Below are positions 1-13,100 of a stretch of DNA of 64,000 nt, in pieces (position 1 is the first letter of the stretch; every line of letters begins with the position of its first letter). The notes below the pieces were generated by a model. The model was not told the DNA's origin. It searched no databases and saw only the letters and a program-made list of their open reading frames with translations. The translations under genes and the position numbers were made by a program. The stretch is from Beta vulgaris subsp. vulgaris (taxonomy: Eukaryota; Streptophyta; Magnoliopsida; Caryophyllales; Amaranthaceae), in the NCBI RefSeq assembly GCF_026745355.1, contig NC_079202.1, forward strand, positions 57,984,122-58,048,121, in the 5' to 3' direction.

Positions 1-368
1 CTCCTTGTCTCTCTGGCTATAATAGAACCTTTTTAATTTAATTTGATATTTGATAGTTGATAGTTGATAGTTGATACACATCCATGTGATAATTTTGATT
101 TGACTGAGTACAATGAGATGCTCCATGGTTTTTTGTATTTCTTCACTATTAGGTGATACATCCGTCTTTTTCTCATATAATCCATCAATTTTGTTACCAA
201 AGTAACTATCATCCATCGCAATAAATATTATGGGAACCAAAGGAAGTTTAATATTGAGTCTTTATTTTTCAAAGATAATTGTTGTGACAGAAGCAATTAA
301 CGAAATAAAGATATATAAGAGAAGAATTGACATAGAGACTTGACGTGGTTCACTAACAAGACGTTTAC
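1..368. other. intergenic, no gene seen
   Basis: No reading frame here looks coding. The only structure is a short run of four copies of gatagtt at about 49-79. The rest is AT-rich sequence without a recognisable element. Confidence 0.5.
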
Positions 369-770
369 TGAGGGTGTGTTCGGCAAAAATAGTTGTGGTA
401 GTAGCCTTTAGCTGTGAGAGTGGCTGTTAGTTGTGCTGATAGCTGTTAGTGGTTGGTGTATAGTTGTTAGTTGTCCAAGTAGATGTATAAGATATTGATG
501 TTCGGTAAAAAGAAGCTGCGCTGTTAAAGTAGTTGTTTACAAATAATAACTAGTTAAAAACTCAAACGAAACTTTAATGTATAATTTATACGCTACTAAA
601 AGCTACTCAAAAGCTTCAAATAATTGAACTTTTTGACAAACACAACTTATACCACTAAAAGCTACTTGTACTACTACCTAACCAAATACCACTATTTATC
701 TTAATTAGTGTTTTGACTCACTCAAAACACTAAAAGCTACTTCAAAAGTTTGTGCAGAATACACTCTAAG
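369..770. mobile_element. candidate MITE with diverged terminal inverted repeats
   Basis: The left end reads agggtgtgttcggcaaaaa and the reverse complement of the right end reads agagtgtattctgcacaaa, so the two ends look like diverged inverted repeats about 400 bp apart. The interior repeats the word aaaagctact several times, as internal MITE repeats often do. I found no clear target duplication, so the class (PIF or hAT) is open. Confidence 0.4.
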
Positions 771-780
771 TGTACGCATT

Positions 781-2451
781 TGATAAGAGGTTTTTAGTGT
801 GTCGTTAAGGCACTAAGAACCGCTTTCCAAACAATATTTGTAGTCCTAACAAGCAATTACTAAGAGAATAGTAAGGGCAAGTCAACAGGGAAACAGGGAT
901 TGGTTAAAGTCTAACAAGTCTAGACTGCCTAATTGAAGAAGTTTTTGGGGATTTGAAAGAGTTTTGGTATCAATTAAGACTAACTAATAACAAGAACAAG
1001 CAACTAATACGGGTTTAAATATCAAATAAAAGACACTAGAGTTAAGGTTACTAGTATGAATAAGAATGGATAATGATTGTTAATGCGATTGTGGAGCGAC
1101 GAAGACGATTTTGCAAGGTTTAGTTCTCCTCTAAATACTTGAGTCCTCTCTCGAATGGTCCTCAAGAGTAATCGCTTAATCTATCAACTAAATCCTCTCT
1201 CGAATGGTCTTTAGTTAATTGATTAAGAGATTCGATAAGTTTGGAAAACCCCTAATGAAGGATCCCCTTAATTTCCATCCAATATCTTGGTATGAAATTA
1301 AGTTGATTCTTGGGGATGATAAAAGAGTTCAAAATCCGATTTAAGAACGTTTGAAATCAAAATACCAAAGTATAAATGTGATCAATATCTATCCTAAGGT
1401 CTCAAAACACCAAGATCAATGCATAAACTTCTCCATTCATCACAATCACATCAACAACATATTTAAAACCCTAATTCATACTTTCACCCTAACCCTAGAT
1501 ATGAAATACTCACTGATCATGGAGTTTAAGCAATTAAACATAAAATCTATGACTAATCTAAGGTTAAACATGATTAAGTAATGATTAAACTAATGAAAAT
1601 CGCAATTCAAAAACTAAGAGAATGAAGATCTTAAATAATATGAGAACATAAACAAACACCAAGAGAATGAAATAAAAACTAAAACTTTGAATTGAATTGA
1701 ATGAAAAGTACCTTGAATGTAAATCGAATCACAAACTATGATCTCTAATCTCAATTACCAATGAAAACTCCAGTGTTTTCTCTCTAATACAAAACCCTAA
1801 AATATTGTGTGAAAACTAGAATAAAGCGTGAGTCCCCAAACTGAAAAGGAAAAAGGCTTTAATGATCGAAACTTTTGTTTCGGAACGCATGGTGCGGGCG
1901 CACCATAAGTAGGTGCGGGCGCACCATGCTCAGGTGCGGGCGCACGAATATGAAGGTGCGGGCGCACCTAAGCTTCTGCCTCAGCTTGAATTCATCCGTC
2001 AAAATGTGCGGGCGCACATAGAGTTGGTGCGGGCGCACCAGACGCAGGTGCGGGCGCACCTTGTACTTGGTGCGGGCGCACCAATGTCGTCTGTTTTGTG
2101 CTGCAATGTTGGTTGATGGTGCGGGCGCACCAATAGCGTGTGCGGGCGCACCAGACGCACCCCAGGCTAACTCTCAGCCTCTAGCTCGTTCCCTTATGCC
2201 ATGTCTCGCATTTCTCGACCCCGAAGAGGGCAATACCTGCAATAGAAACACGAACAAACATGGTGAAAGCATATATGCTAGAAATTCGATCGAAATAGAT
2301 CGAAAATCTAGCAAAATGTCACTATGACCAAGTATGATCACGTGAATGAAATAGAAGGGAAAAGTGAGGAGAAAGAAGGAAGAAAAGGAGGAAAAGGGAG
2401 CTAAAACAAGCTAAAAGAAGGTCATAAAGTGCGTTGGAAACGCACTTATCA
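781..2451 (-). mobile_element. solo LTR, 1671 bp
   Basis: The element starts tgataag and ends cttatca, a 7-bp inverted terminus of the TG...CA type, and is flanked by the perfect 5-bp direct repeat gcatt (776-780 and 2452-2456). This is the signature of an LTR retrotransposon reduced to one LTR by recombination. No second LTR, primer site or pol sequence is present. Read on the minus strand it begins with a short hairpin, then a GC-rich dyad cluster, then a long T-rich stretch like an untranslated leader; this suggests minus orientation, which is not proven. The family is not identified. The ORFs inside are by-products of the repeats. Confidence 0.8.
1892..2151. repeat. cluster of ten GTGCG-GG-CGCAC dyads
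   Basis: The 12-mer gtgcgggcgcac occurs ten times, starting at 1892, 1913, 1934, 1956, 2006, 2027, 2048, 2070, 2119 and 2140. Seven of the nine gaps are 21 or 22 bp. Each copy is an inverted repeat with 5-bp arms and a GG centre. The spacers are not conserved, so only the dyad is kept. It lies inside the solo LTR, in otherwise AT-rich DNA. Confidence 0.93.
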
Positions 2452-2456
2452 GCATT

Positions 2457-2957
2457 AGGGAGAACAGATTTTATTACATTTAAAAGAGAGTTTAGATTAC
2501 AGAATTACGGAGGCATAGATTAATTATAGGATTTATATAGTACCCGTATAATTAATCTAAACAAAACGGACATAAACCGAACCCAAAACAGAAACTATAT
2601 ACTAAACTACATATATTATTGAAAAGCTTGGTTAATTATAGTGAACAAAATTCAAGACATATTTCAACAATAAATATATGGTGTAACATAGTTTAATTAT
2701 TTATATAGGAACTAACAAATACTCATCCTAATATGTAGTGTAATAGAAGTATGTTTATAAGCCACACAAAAATATTAATAATTAGCTCAACATTTTTTTC
2801 TAATCAACCTTTCCTCTTTTGATTAATAAATTAAATGCTTCTTATCTTATGCCTTGTGAGTTGTGACATAAGAGAGACAAAACTAATGAATACTACTACG
2901 TATATAGTAAAATAATTTAAAAACTTTTAACATCCACCATTTTATGACTTAGAACAA
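2457..2957. other. intergenic, nothing recognised
   Basis: AT-rich sequence with no credible gene and no clear repeat. Confidence 0.5.
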
Positions 2958-2966
2958 TAATTTTAA

Positions 2967-3153
2967 GGAAAATGCTATATGCAGTCCTAAGGGCTGTATA
3001 TAAGAAGCTAAAAATGAAAATAAGTTGCATTAATTGATCATTTAATTACATCGATTGATGCAAAAATTTTCCGTGAATTCACAACTTATTTCCATTTTAA
3101 GTAGTGTATTTATGTCTTATATGCAACATTAAAGACTGCATATAGCATAACCC
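2967..3153. mobile_element. Mutator-type MITE, 187 bp
   Basis: A perfect 9-bp target duplication, taattttaa (2958-2966 and 3154-3162), flanks an element whose ends share atgctatatgcagtc as an inverted repeat. The outermost bases of the two ends differ slightly. A 9-bp duplication is the usual mark of Mutator-like transposons. There is no coding content. Confidence 0.78.
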
Positions 3154-3162
3154 TAATTTTAA

Positions 3163-4268
3163 TACAAAGTTGTTGGCAAAGAGCTTGGAATTGGGTGATA
3201 GGAGACAAGTGAGTAATAAGGTTATAAAAGAATTTGGTATCATCCATTAAATTCAATTAAATTGAATGATACAAAAAAACTCCCTTTAAAAGATCTATAC
3301 AACTAGAAATGCAGTGCAATGTGAAGACTTTATAACTTGTAGCTTAATGATCACATGCAGCCAGTGAGAATGATGTAGTTTCATCAATTTCAATGAAAAA
3401 AAGAAGATGACAATAAAACTCAAAGCCTCCAAAAACTGATGAAGTGGAGTAGTAATTAATTAGTACTACTGTATTACTTACAGCAGCAAAAAATGTGGGT
3501 TCTGGGTTGACACATTAAAATCTTTGCAATACATATGGATCTTAAAAGAGAAGCTTCATTAATACGACTATCGCAATATTTGGGGGTTGACACATGAATT
3601 TGTAAATTGAGAGTCATTAATACTACCACTAGTTGTTCAATTTTTACTAATTTTGTAGTAGGCTCTAATCCCATAAACTTTAATTTTATGTGTTATCAAT
3701 ATTGACAACTGGATTGGGTAGTTATTAGCACTAATTAGGTACAAATTACAGCTCCATTAAGGAATATTCAATGTCGTTGGAATCTAATGCATCAACTTTT
3801 GGAATCTTTTCCCCTCTATTCTTAAGTAGTGTTTAATTCAACTTATGCTGACTTATTTCAAAAAAAAAATTGGTTCAAATTAGTGAAGACATTTGAAAAA
3901 GACGTACCATTACAATTACTTGTCTCTTTAGATGTGGTAAATTGATTTGAAAGAGGCGTACCAGAACTTTGCTTCACGTACAAAAAAACAAGTTAAAATA
4001 AGACTAGTTTATATAAGTTTCTAAAAACCCATTGAACATAAGTTCTAATAAGTTAAATTAAGTTTAAATAGGTCAAAATAAGTTGAATAAATATTCTTAC
4101 ATTATTAAAGACATTCAATTCTGAAAATGAAATTGGCCAACCAAAATAGGATAAAGAGTTATCTATCATTACAATTACTTGTCTCTTTGGATGCAGTAAA
4201 TTGATATTTTATTAACTCTAATGCAACAATCAACAACTCTAAACAGTATGAAACAATTGATCATGCTT
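3163..4268. other. intergenic with a 42-bp direct repeat
   Basis: No gene is seen. A segment of about 42 bp at 3906-3947 (accattacaattacttgtct and on) recurs at 4161-4203 with a few differences. This may be a remnant of an older element. Confidence 0.45.
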
Positions 4269-4285
4269 AACTATAATAAAGGTAT

Positions 4286-4472
4286 ACTAAGGACCCTTGA
4301 GTCCAATGCTATGATTTTCTATATCCTACATGGGAGATCAAGGTTCAAATCTTAGTAGAAGCAAAAAATTTCAATATTGTTGTGGGTTGGGATTGGGGCT
4401 TGTTGGGCATCTCAGTGAGTGGCCTTGTGCGAGCTGCCACAAGAAATTAATCTTACCACAAAGAGCCCAAAA
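4286..4472 (+). mobile_element. SINE-like retroposon, ~187 bp
   Basis: A perfect 17-bp direct repeat, aactataataaaggtat (4269-4285 and 4473-4489), flanks a short segment ending in an A-rich tail (gcccaaaaaa). Inside, ggttcaaatctt resembles the B box of a tRNA-type polymerase III promoter (consensus GGTTCRANNCC); the A box is poorly preserved. The size, tail and long target duplication fit a tRNA-derived SINE. Confidence 0.72.
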
Positions 4473-4489
4473 AACTATAATAAAGGTAT

Positions 4490-7166
4490 TGTGAGTTTGT
4501 GGCATTCTTTTCATTTCAAATTACTTCTACATCTTAAATACTAGGGCTATGAGTTTTTTTTTTATTATACAAACATTTAATAATCTAGAGTTACATCATT
4601 TTATAGGACTTATATAATTAATGTGTTATTTTGAATGTTGCACTTATTTTTAATGGTCATCGAAAAAGTATTTGTGCAAGGATATATTGGTTAGCCATTT
4701 CCTTATCCACATTTGCTGACTATTCGATATAAATGCCATATTTTTAGATGTCTTACAATCGAAAAATAGAGGAAGTATAACCAAAATTAATGTATATGTG
4801 CCAATTTACTAAAAAAATGCTTCATTTTTTGCTTTATTTAGAATATGTAAACCAATTGATGGACTCTTTACCCCCAATTTGCAATGAATAAGTCCTTGCA
4901 AATGTAACATTATAATTAATCTATAGACATATGTTCCAATATCAATAATATGTGAGAATTGGTACAAGTTTAGTCCTATTATAATTCAATTCAACTTAAT
5001 TGCTTTGAACTCCAACAATGCAATGATATGTGCAGTATTGGTACTTGCATTATTATGTTATCTCTTGAAACATAATTAATGAAAATGATTGTTGTAATTG
5101 TAACTTTCACTAATTATTATGTTCCATAATTCATATCCCTTGTTCCAAAGTCTTGATTCTCATGCATGAAAATTGATGATCATGCATATTTAGGTCTTAT
5201 AATCTCAAGGAAAATGTCCCATGACATGCGGAGATTTGTCCCTGCTACCCCAAAGCTTAATTTATAAAATGTTGCAATATTATGAAGAGGGACAACTTTC
5301 CATACCTTTTTATTTTTGGTTCCTTTCTGATTTTATTTATGACACTAGATGTATCAAGCATGGTATCCATGCACATAAACACAATTAATGACAAAGGGCA
5401 CCGTCGAACATCTGTTTCAATTAATTTCATGACAAATTCCTGCGTTTGATTTCCATATTGAGTTGAATGCTATTGACCCTTTCAAGTCAATATTTATGAA
5501 ATAAATATAGAGGATATATTTTACCATATAAAGAATTTAATATGTATTATTAAATGACTCAAGATATTGACTCTTTCAAGTCAATTTTATAACAAAAATT
5601 TGCGTCGCCTTCTATTGAATGGTTCAGTATACACCTAAGTGGATATACATACGAGTGTATTATGAGCAACTAAGTGGATATACATACGAGTGTATTATGA
5701 GCAAATATTACAGAAGAACATAAGGATGCAACGCTATAAGGAACACTCCATTAGCATATCCCAGACCAATCACATGCCAGAATTAAAAATGGGGGACTAG
5801 ATGATAGATGAACTTTTGGGCTGCCTGGGATCAAGTGGCTAGGAAATAAGGAAGTTTATGACATGGAAATGTTTAGTGATTGTTCAAGAAAATGAAGATC
5901 AATACTAGTCCAAGCAGGAGGTTGGTATAATAATATTGACATAAACCTACTTTTTGTTGACGGGCAGACATAAACCTACTTGATCATTTATCAATGACTC
6001 AGTTTTAGAAGACATGGAATGAGCCATGGTCCCAAAAAAGAATAGACACTAAACCAAAGAATGAGAGATTTTGACGTTGAAATTGACCATCATCTAGAAT
6101 TGCTCTAATATGAAAGTCTTGGCAGTTCAGCATTGGTTTAGATGAGAGACTCTAGGAGTCTTTTGATTAAACATGAAATTAAGATTCTCCTATAAACTTT
6201 AACATGTAACTTATTGTACCCGATACACTCATGACCCAACCATGTATCGAATGCACGTTAATATACCACGTGCATATTGCATGATACACATACCAAGCTT
6301 GTTTGGTGAAGGTGATAGGGAACTCACCTTGTGATATTGAAATCACTAGTCTACCTACTTATGCTTGAGAGTAGTCAATAGAAATTCCTCTATTTCCCCC
6401 TATTATCAAGTGTTGACCTATATATCTAGACTGGCTGACCTGCGAATGATGTTTACACAATATGATCCTTATTTTTGCACAAAGGGTTTCGAGGTGATGG
6501 CCTCCCAAATTCAAAATTGCATGCTACACTTAAAACTATTGTTTAGGTATTTGCTCCTTTAGAGTTCACCCATTTACATGATGTGCTCCTTTAACATAGG
6601 CATAACAAAAGTAACATAGAAAGAAAATAATCCAAAATGTAACATAGGCACAACAGCCAATGCCCAACAAAGAACAAATATTGTAGAAGGCCACATTGCA
6701 CTACATTTAAAGCTGGTTAAATTTTAGAGGAAATATTACAATCTCCATTTTACAATGACGTTTCATTTAACTTTGAAACCAAAATCCACAATCTCCATTT
6801 TACAATGATGTTACACTTAACTTTGAAAACCAAAATCCACCAACTTTTAACCCTTAATTGGTCAAAAACTAGCAAGTTTTTCTAAGAATATCATCTTATA
6901 CTTTTTTCTTCTTTTGTAAATTTTTTCTTCATTCTGTTCCTGCATAATGCCCGTATAATTTCCCTTCATTCTAGCTCTACAAAAAGCAGGAGGGGAGAAG
7001 ACTAAAGAGCGAGAGGGGGGAAGGAATTAAAGGGAAGAAGAAGCAGACAAGTTGGAAGGATACCCTTTTGCGCAAGTTTTGCGAAAGATATAAATATAGA
7101 TATAGATAGAAATATATAATAGACAGAAAACCCCCCAAAAGAATGTTACACTACTATATCTCCGTG
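4490..7166. other. gene-free stretch with two short tandem duplications
   Basis: No gene is seen. A 35-bp unit is tandemly duplicated at 5635-5704 (ctaagtggatatacatacga and on, two nearly identical copies). A 50-bp unit is duplicated with a few differences at 6738-6838. The last part is downstream of the minus-strand methyltransferase gene and should hold its 3' UTR. Confidence 0.5.
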
Positions 7167-10100
7167 TTAAAGAACTGCCTTCCACAAGGTTTTGGTAGCC
7201 ACAAGGATTCTGTCTCTTCCACTAGAATCCGGCTCCTTTTCATGGATGCTGGTAGTCCATCTCATAGCATGAGCTAACCGGCTTACCTTGTCGATGACTT
7301 CCGGTGAATCTCTTACCACCACAGTTCCCTCTGGACGTAATATCCGATCCATCTCTACCATTAAATCGACAAGGTGACATCTGCCAACCAAAAAACATTT
7401 TTTTAACAACCAGCTAGCACCTAGCAGCATACGATTAAATATAGTAAAACCATAATTTTGGACCAAATATCAAGCTGTGATTAAACAAAGCTGAATTGTG
7501 AAAGAAAGTACAATAAATTGATAATTGTCCTTGGAACTAGTAATCCTTGGCAAGGAGTCAAACAATGAATAGATTTAATTGTAAATAAGGAGACATTTGT
7601 AACAGTCTTACATTCTTAAAATTTTCATTGAAGTATCTTTTGTCCTAACTATAAAACTGAACAAAACAGATTATTGCTTTAAAAGACCCACAGACCAGTT
7701 TATATCACATCAATGTAAAAGCAAAGAAATCCTCAGAGAAAATAAGCATCAGATATCACATTTTTTCTGTGTAAACACATAGTAACAAGCCAAATTAGAA
7801 ATCAAAGTGATTGACTATCAACTCCAACAGTGTACTAAGACCAAGTCAATCTGTCATTCCTACTCCAACATGGCACTATGTAACGGAATTGAACTTTTTG
7901 ATGATCCCATCTATGACGAAAAGGCATGTGAAAACTAATCTACTGCTAGTACTTTACAAAGCTAGAGAAGTCAACAGCATCCCCAGCAACTTATTAAATG
8001 CACCAGAGAAGTATGACAGCATCCCCAGCAATTTGGATGAAATGCACAAAAATGCCAATCAGAACAGATAAAAAACGTGCTTCATAGTACTCATTAAATA
8101 AACGATAAGATGCTGCTTAAAGGGATTCTGAAAAGATAAAGGATGCAAGGTTGAAAAATGACTGATAAGTAGTTTGTTTGGCTTCCAGCGGAAAACAGTT
8201 TTAGTTCAAATTTCTTCCCTTTGGTGTTTCGAAAAGAGAAACAGGGTCCCAGCCAACATGCCAAACACCATCTGAAACTACCACACTCCTTGCTCTCACC
8301 TCAACTTCACCTCTCACCAACTATAGGATCATGAAGTCGGGTACAGAAACAGGTAAATGCATGAAATGGGTATAGGGTACAACAAAAATAAGGATACAGG
8401 TCGGTTACGTACGGCAAGTCAGTATCAAAAATATATTCAAAAAAAGGAAAGGGGGGAACGCAATGGAATTTTCAAAAGAACACAAAATAAGTAATCTAAA
8501 TATTTAAATAAGATGAAAAAAAGAATAATATTCCTAGATATAAAGACAAAACATTCACATTATTTTAGATACAGTATTCCAATCCACACGAAAAATTAAT
8601 ACACAGATTCAATGAAGCATGTCTTGCAGTAAATAGTTCAAGGAAAGATTCATTAGCAATATCAAGTTATCAACTACAGAAAACTAATAATCAACTAAGT
8701 TTTTCTGCTGCTAATAATAATAATAAAATATATACAGTTTCTTTTAAAGATCAAATAAAAACCCTTGGAATAGTGAAATGATGAATCAGTTATAGAGTCA
8801 AGAAAAAAGAAGAATTCTTTCTTTTTTCTTGACTCTATAACTGATTCATCATTTCACTATTCCAATGTCAACTATAAATTTAGTTTAAACCAATGTCAGT
8901 CTAATGGCAGAAAACAAAAGGGGGAGAGGAAAGAAAGTCATAATCTTTAAATTCGGAGTACAAAGTAGAGAGGAAGAAGTGGGTGGTGATCTGGTTGTTT
9001 CTTGCTCAGGTGAAGGTGGTGGCTGGATATTGTCCCTAGATATGCTTCAAATATAGAGAGAGACCAAAAGGCAAGAGAGAGGCATCAAATGAATGTATGA
9101 AAGGAAGATTGTGTCCAAGATCTGGAAACTAGAAATGTAGGAAAGTGGAGTGAAAAAAGAAAAGAATCCCCAATAACTAATTAAGAGATTGACCTGTCCT
9201 TGTCCAACATAAGGAAAAGAAGAAACCGTACCCATTTTTGCTTAAAACTAACCACACCCCAATATCCATGTTGAGTACCGCAATACTCGTGTCGCACCCC
9301 GTATCCAGCACGCGACACACTTTCCAGATGGAGTAACCGTGCTTCATCAGTCCCCAGCCAACATCATCTGAAAGTAACACCTTCCTTGCTCCCACCTCAA
9401 CTTCACCTCTCGCCACTGCCAGACCCACGCTAACCCATGACAAATGGATGTTAACATTTGAACTGATTACCATATCCTGAACAAGTTCAGATGTAATGTA
9501 TACTCTGATCCCAAGCCTGAGTAACATAGGTACACCATAAGGAAGTTTCCCAAAGAGGAAGATAGTTGGGCCAGGGATATAGATTGTCATTCAAGGAAGT
9601 GCAACTGAGCAAGGACAGCCAATGGCTAAAGGGTATGAATACAGATGTTTCATAGAGGGTGCGGCCGATATTGCCAGAAGTGGGGGGCAGAGGCAAACAT
9701 TAGGTGTTGTGGAGCTGCAAGAGATTGTGAACTTGTGGTACCAGTACTTGTGTCTTTCTAGACAATGGCTAAAGGGTATGAATATATACGATTCATCGAG
9801 GCCGCGGCCATTACTGCCATAAGTGCGGGCAAACAATACGTGTTGTGGAGCTGCAAGAGATTGTTATCTTGTGGAACCAGTACTATAATTCCTTAAAATC
9901 AACATGTTTGCGGGGGCAAAGAAGGGAAAGGGATGTCTCTCCACAAAATATATTTTCTTCTTATGTAGTGGTTTTACATACCCTACAAAACGTAGGTTGG
10001 AACCTAGGTGAAGACGCGAGTCCTCTGGAGAAAATTAATACCCAATAAATCGTCATTTTGTATTTGCAATTTTGTTGCAAACGAGCATCTTAGAACATAA

Positions 10101-13100
10101 ATATTTTGCTTTTGCTTCTTACATTTCAAACGATCCGAAAGCTTTGGAGTCATATACACTTGTGGCTTCTTACATTACTAGATTGTATCATGGTGCCAAG
10201 ACAGATTGCTTTGCAATGCATGTTTTCCCAATTTGGTACGACTTCTGTGATAATTTTATACTCCCATATGAGCTAAGGGTTAACATTGAGCCGTGCCAAG
10301 GAGGTTAAGAGATAAGAAGGGAAGAAATGGTAGAGAAAAAAGTGGTTAATATTAGAACGATATGTTTAACTTGGGACAACCTTTTTTTTCTTGGTGAACC
10401 TTATTGGGACAACCCTATTGGTTAATCTTACCCCTAACCAAGGACGCTATCTCTCTAGCTAGTGTGATATAGGCTGATCAAATGTTCCATTATATGAGAT
10501 GCTAAAACATAGGAGAAGGTCACGTTTCATGGAACAAATTAAGGAAACAATATTTCCAATCGACAAAACAACAAAATTCAGAAAGCAAATTTGTACAACA
10601 AAATTTTAACTAAGATCCAGTAAATAGATGGGAGAAAAAACATACAACATAATACATATCTACAATGCAGACATTAAGTATTTTCTTCATGACATCAAAA
10701 TCTTGGATGTATGCTTCAGATCTCAGTACAATTAGAGTCAAAAAATGTGCAGAACTTAACTAACAGGAAGGATATAAACTAAAATATCTGCCCTAACGCA
10801 TATAAACCCAAGAGGTCCCTTTACGAGGCATGGCACAACAACAGCAAGACAACCATGAATAATTTTAAATTGAGATGGATGAAATAATAATAAAGCAACC
10901 AACCAACATACCTTTGCTTGCCTGATGCAGAATCTTTTATCAATGACTCGATACCAGACACATGGAGGAAATCATAAGTCCGAGGATAAGTTGAGAAAGG
11001 CTCACACCTATTTCCATCAGAAATATTTTTATCAAATCATAGGGTCAAAGGAGGAGCCCAGCGTTCATGAAACAAAAGATGTTTCTAACATTTGGCCGCT
11101 TACAAAGCAAATAATCAAAGCAAGGACGATAAACTACACTTTTCTTCCATAAACCAGGTAGAACCAATATGCAAGAAACTTGCATCAGATAACCACCTTC
11201 AGGAAGCAAGCTTTAAGCACCCACAGAAAGCTAGACATTATGTGAAGTGTGAAGTTTAAAACAAGCCCAATTAGTCAAAATAATTTGCTCTACGTCTGAT
11301 GAAGAGATAACACTACATCATGCAGGATCTTATGCATGCCTTTACTGGTCCAAAGGACATTGAATCTTATATCAGATGAAAAATACTCCTCCACGTCATG
11401 CAGGATCTTATGCATGCCTTCACAGGTCCAAAGGACATTGGAGAGAAGACATGTTGTACACTGTACTAAGTACCCCCTCCGTCACTATTGAATGGGAAGC
11501 TTTTCTTTTCATCCATCCTAATTCATATGTTAAATACACCTTTCCTGAAAAATGCTCACTCTTTTTAACAATTGTAAACTCAGTAAACTACCCACCTAGA
11601 CCACTTCCTTACACTCACCGAGATAATACCAACGCAAGCAAATGTCTCACATGGTCTTTTACGAAACAAGTGCATATGAATTGAATGTGGCTTACAGAAA
11701 GGGTGCAAGAGAGTAGATATATGTTAACATCTGACACACTACTAGTCTTCTTAGTATTGAAAAAGGTTTTGAACTGACTTCCAGTGATGAAATTGTAACG
11801 TCACAGTAGCACACCGCACATATAAGTTTATAAAACAAAATTTTACACTATAAAACAGAATATAGCAAATTTGGGATCTTATACCTTTGAAGTCTGGGAA
11901 AGGGGGTTGAGATCTCTACAGGAAAAGAAACGGTTTAGAGATTGTGCTCACAATAGATAAAAAATATCCCCAACTTTCCATGTTTAGTTACATGGACCAT
12001 TTTTAGCCTCAAAACCTCTCACCTTATAAAAAACATCCCTTTTTCATTCACTGCTAACATTCTAAAGGCAAAAAAGCAAAAGAAAAAGTATATTTGCGAG
12101 TAAAAATCATATAAAGGATATTTGCCAGCATGTCCTGCGTCTTCACAAAGGGTAACAATGTGAAATATTGAAAGGACGTGTATCTGTCTATTAATCATCA
12201 ACCCATACACAATCTCCAATAATATGCACTACTATGGTTTTGATATACACAGCGCCTAAGGGTAAACAGTAAGCATGATATACATTTCTTCCATGTAGAT
12301 TGAAATCATGTTCAAAACCTTTTCCACAAGGTTCTCAGGTTGCTTAGGCCTTCATCATCTATTCCTAGGGATCAATAATTAGTGAAAGATTTTAGAGAAA
12401 TTTTTCGAAATCAAGAGGCCACTTTTTTGTTCTGGAAGAGGTACAAAGAAAAATCACGCGCCATCTTCTCTCAATCTACAATGCAATTTGTGCAATATCA
12501 AACTACGTTCTTTCTACATTCTTAGCATGTAGCAACTTTCTATTAATGTGACCAGCTGCATTCTAAACTAAGAAGTCCGATTATTCAATAGGCTTCTGAA
12601 AGACAAAAATTTTAAGTGTTGTACAAAACTAACTAGCCAAGAAGACTCACCAATCATGATAGACTCCGATTAGGCCTCTGTCATAGATCACATCTAGTGT
12701 AGAAGGTTTATGCGGAGGCACTACATTCATAACCCATACAAGGTCAGATACAAGAGCAGCCGCAAAGCCACCGAAGAATGCATTCATATCCATCACATTG
12801 CGTACAGCTGGTGTCCCTAGCTTCAAGTTCAAGGTATTTTTGTAATAGGCAACCCTCCGTGCCCACCTTCTAGCATCAGCTTCAAATACATCTAAGCCAT
12901 TTTTAATTTGGGTAACTCGGACAGGAGCTTTAGTCAGCCTCTTTGGCCATTTGGGTATGGAGCCAAGACTGATATCACCTTTAACAGATGAAGTTCTGCT
13001 CACACATTTCTTCAGCTTAAAGTACCTGTAGAAGGGAAACATGCATCAAAATCCCTGTTTTTCCTAGAAGATGAAACTAACTGAAGATTTGTGAGGACTA

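Noticed and set aside
1892..2151. Possible CRISPR-like array (short repeats at even spacing)
   Set aside because: The repeats are only 12 bp, spacers are about 10 bp and uneven, there is no leader or cas gene, and the array sits in a plant LTR with a perfect target duplication.
1859..2327. Overlapping ORFs on both strands over the dyad cluster in the first solo LTR
   Set aside because: The frames exist because the repeated GC-rich dyad lacks stops. The peptides (repeated VRAH or VRPH) follow the repeat and have no domain.
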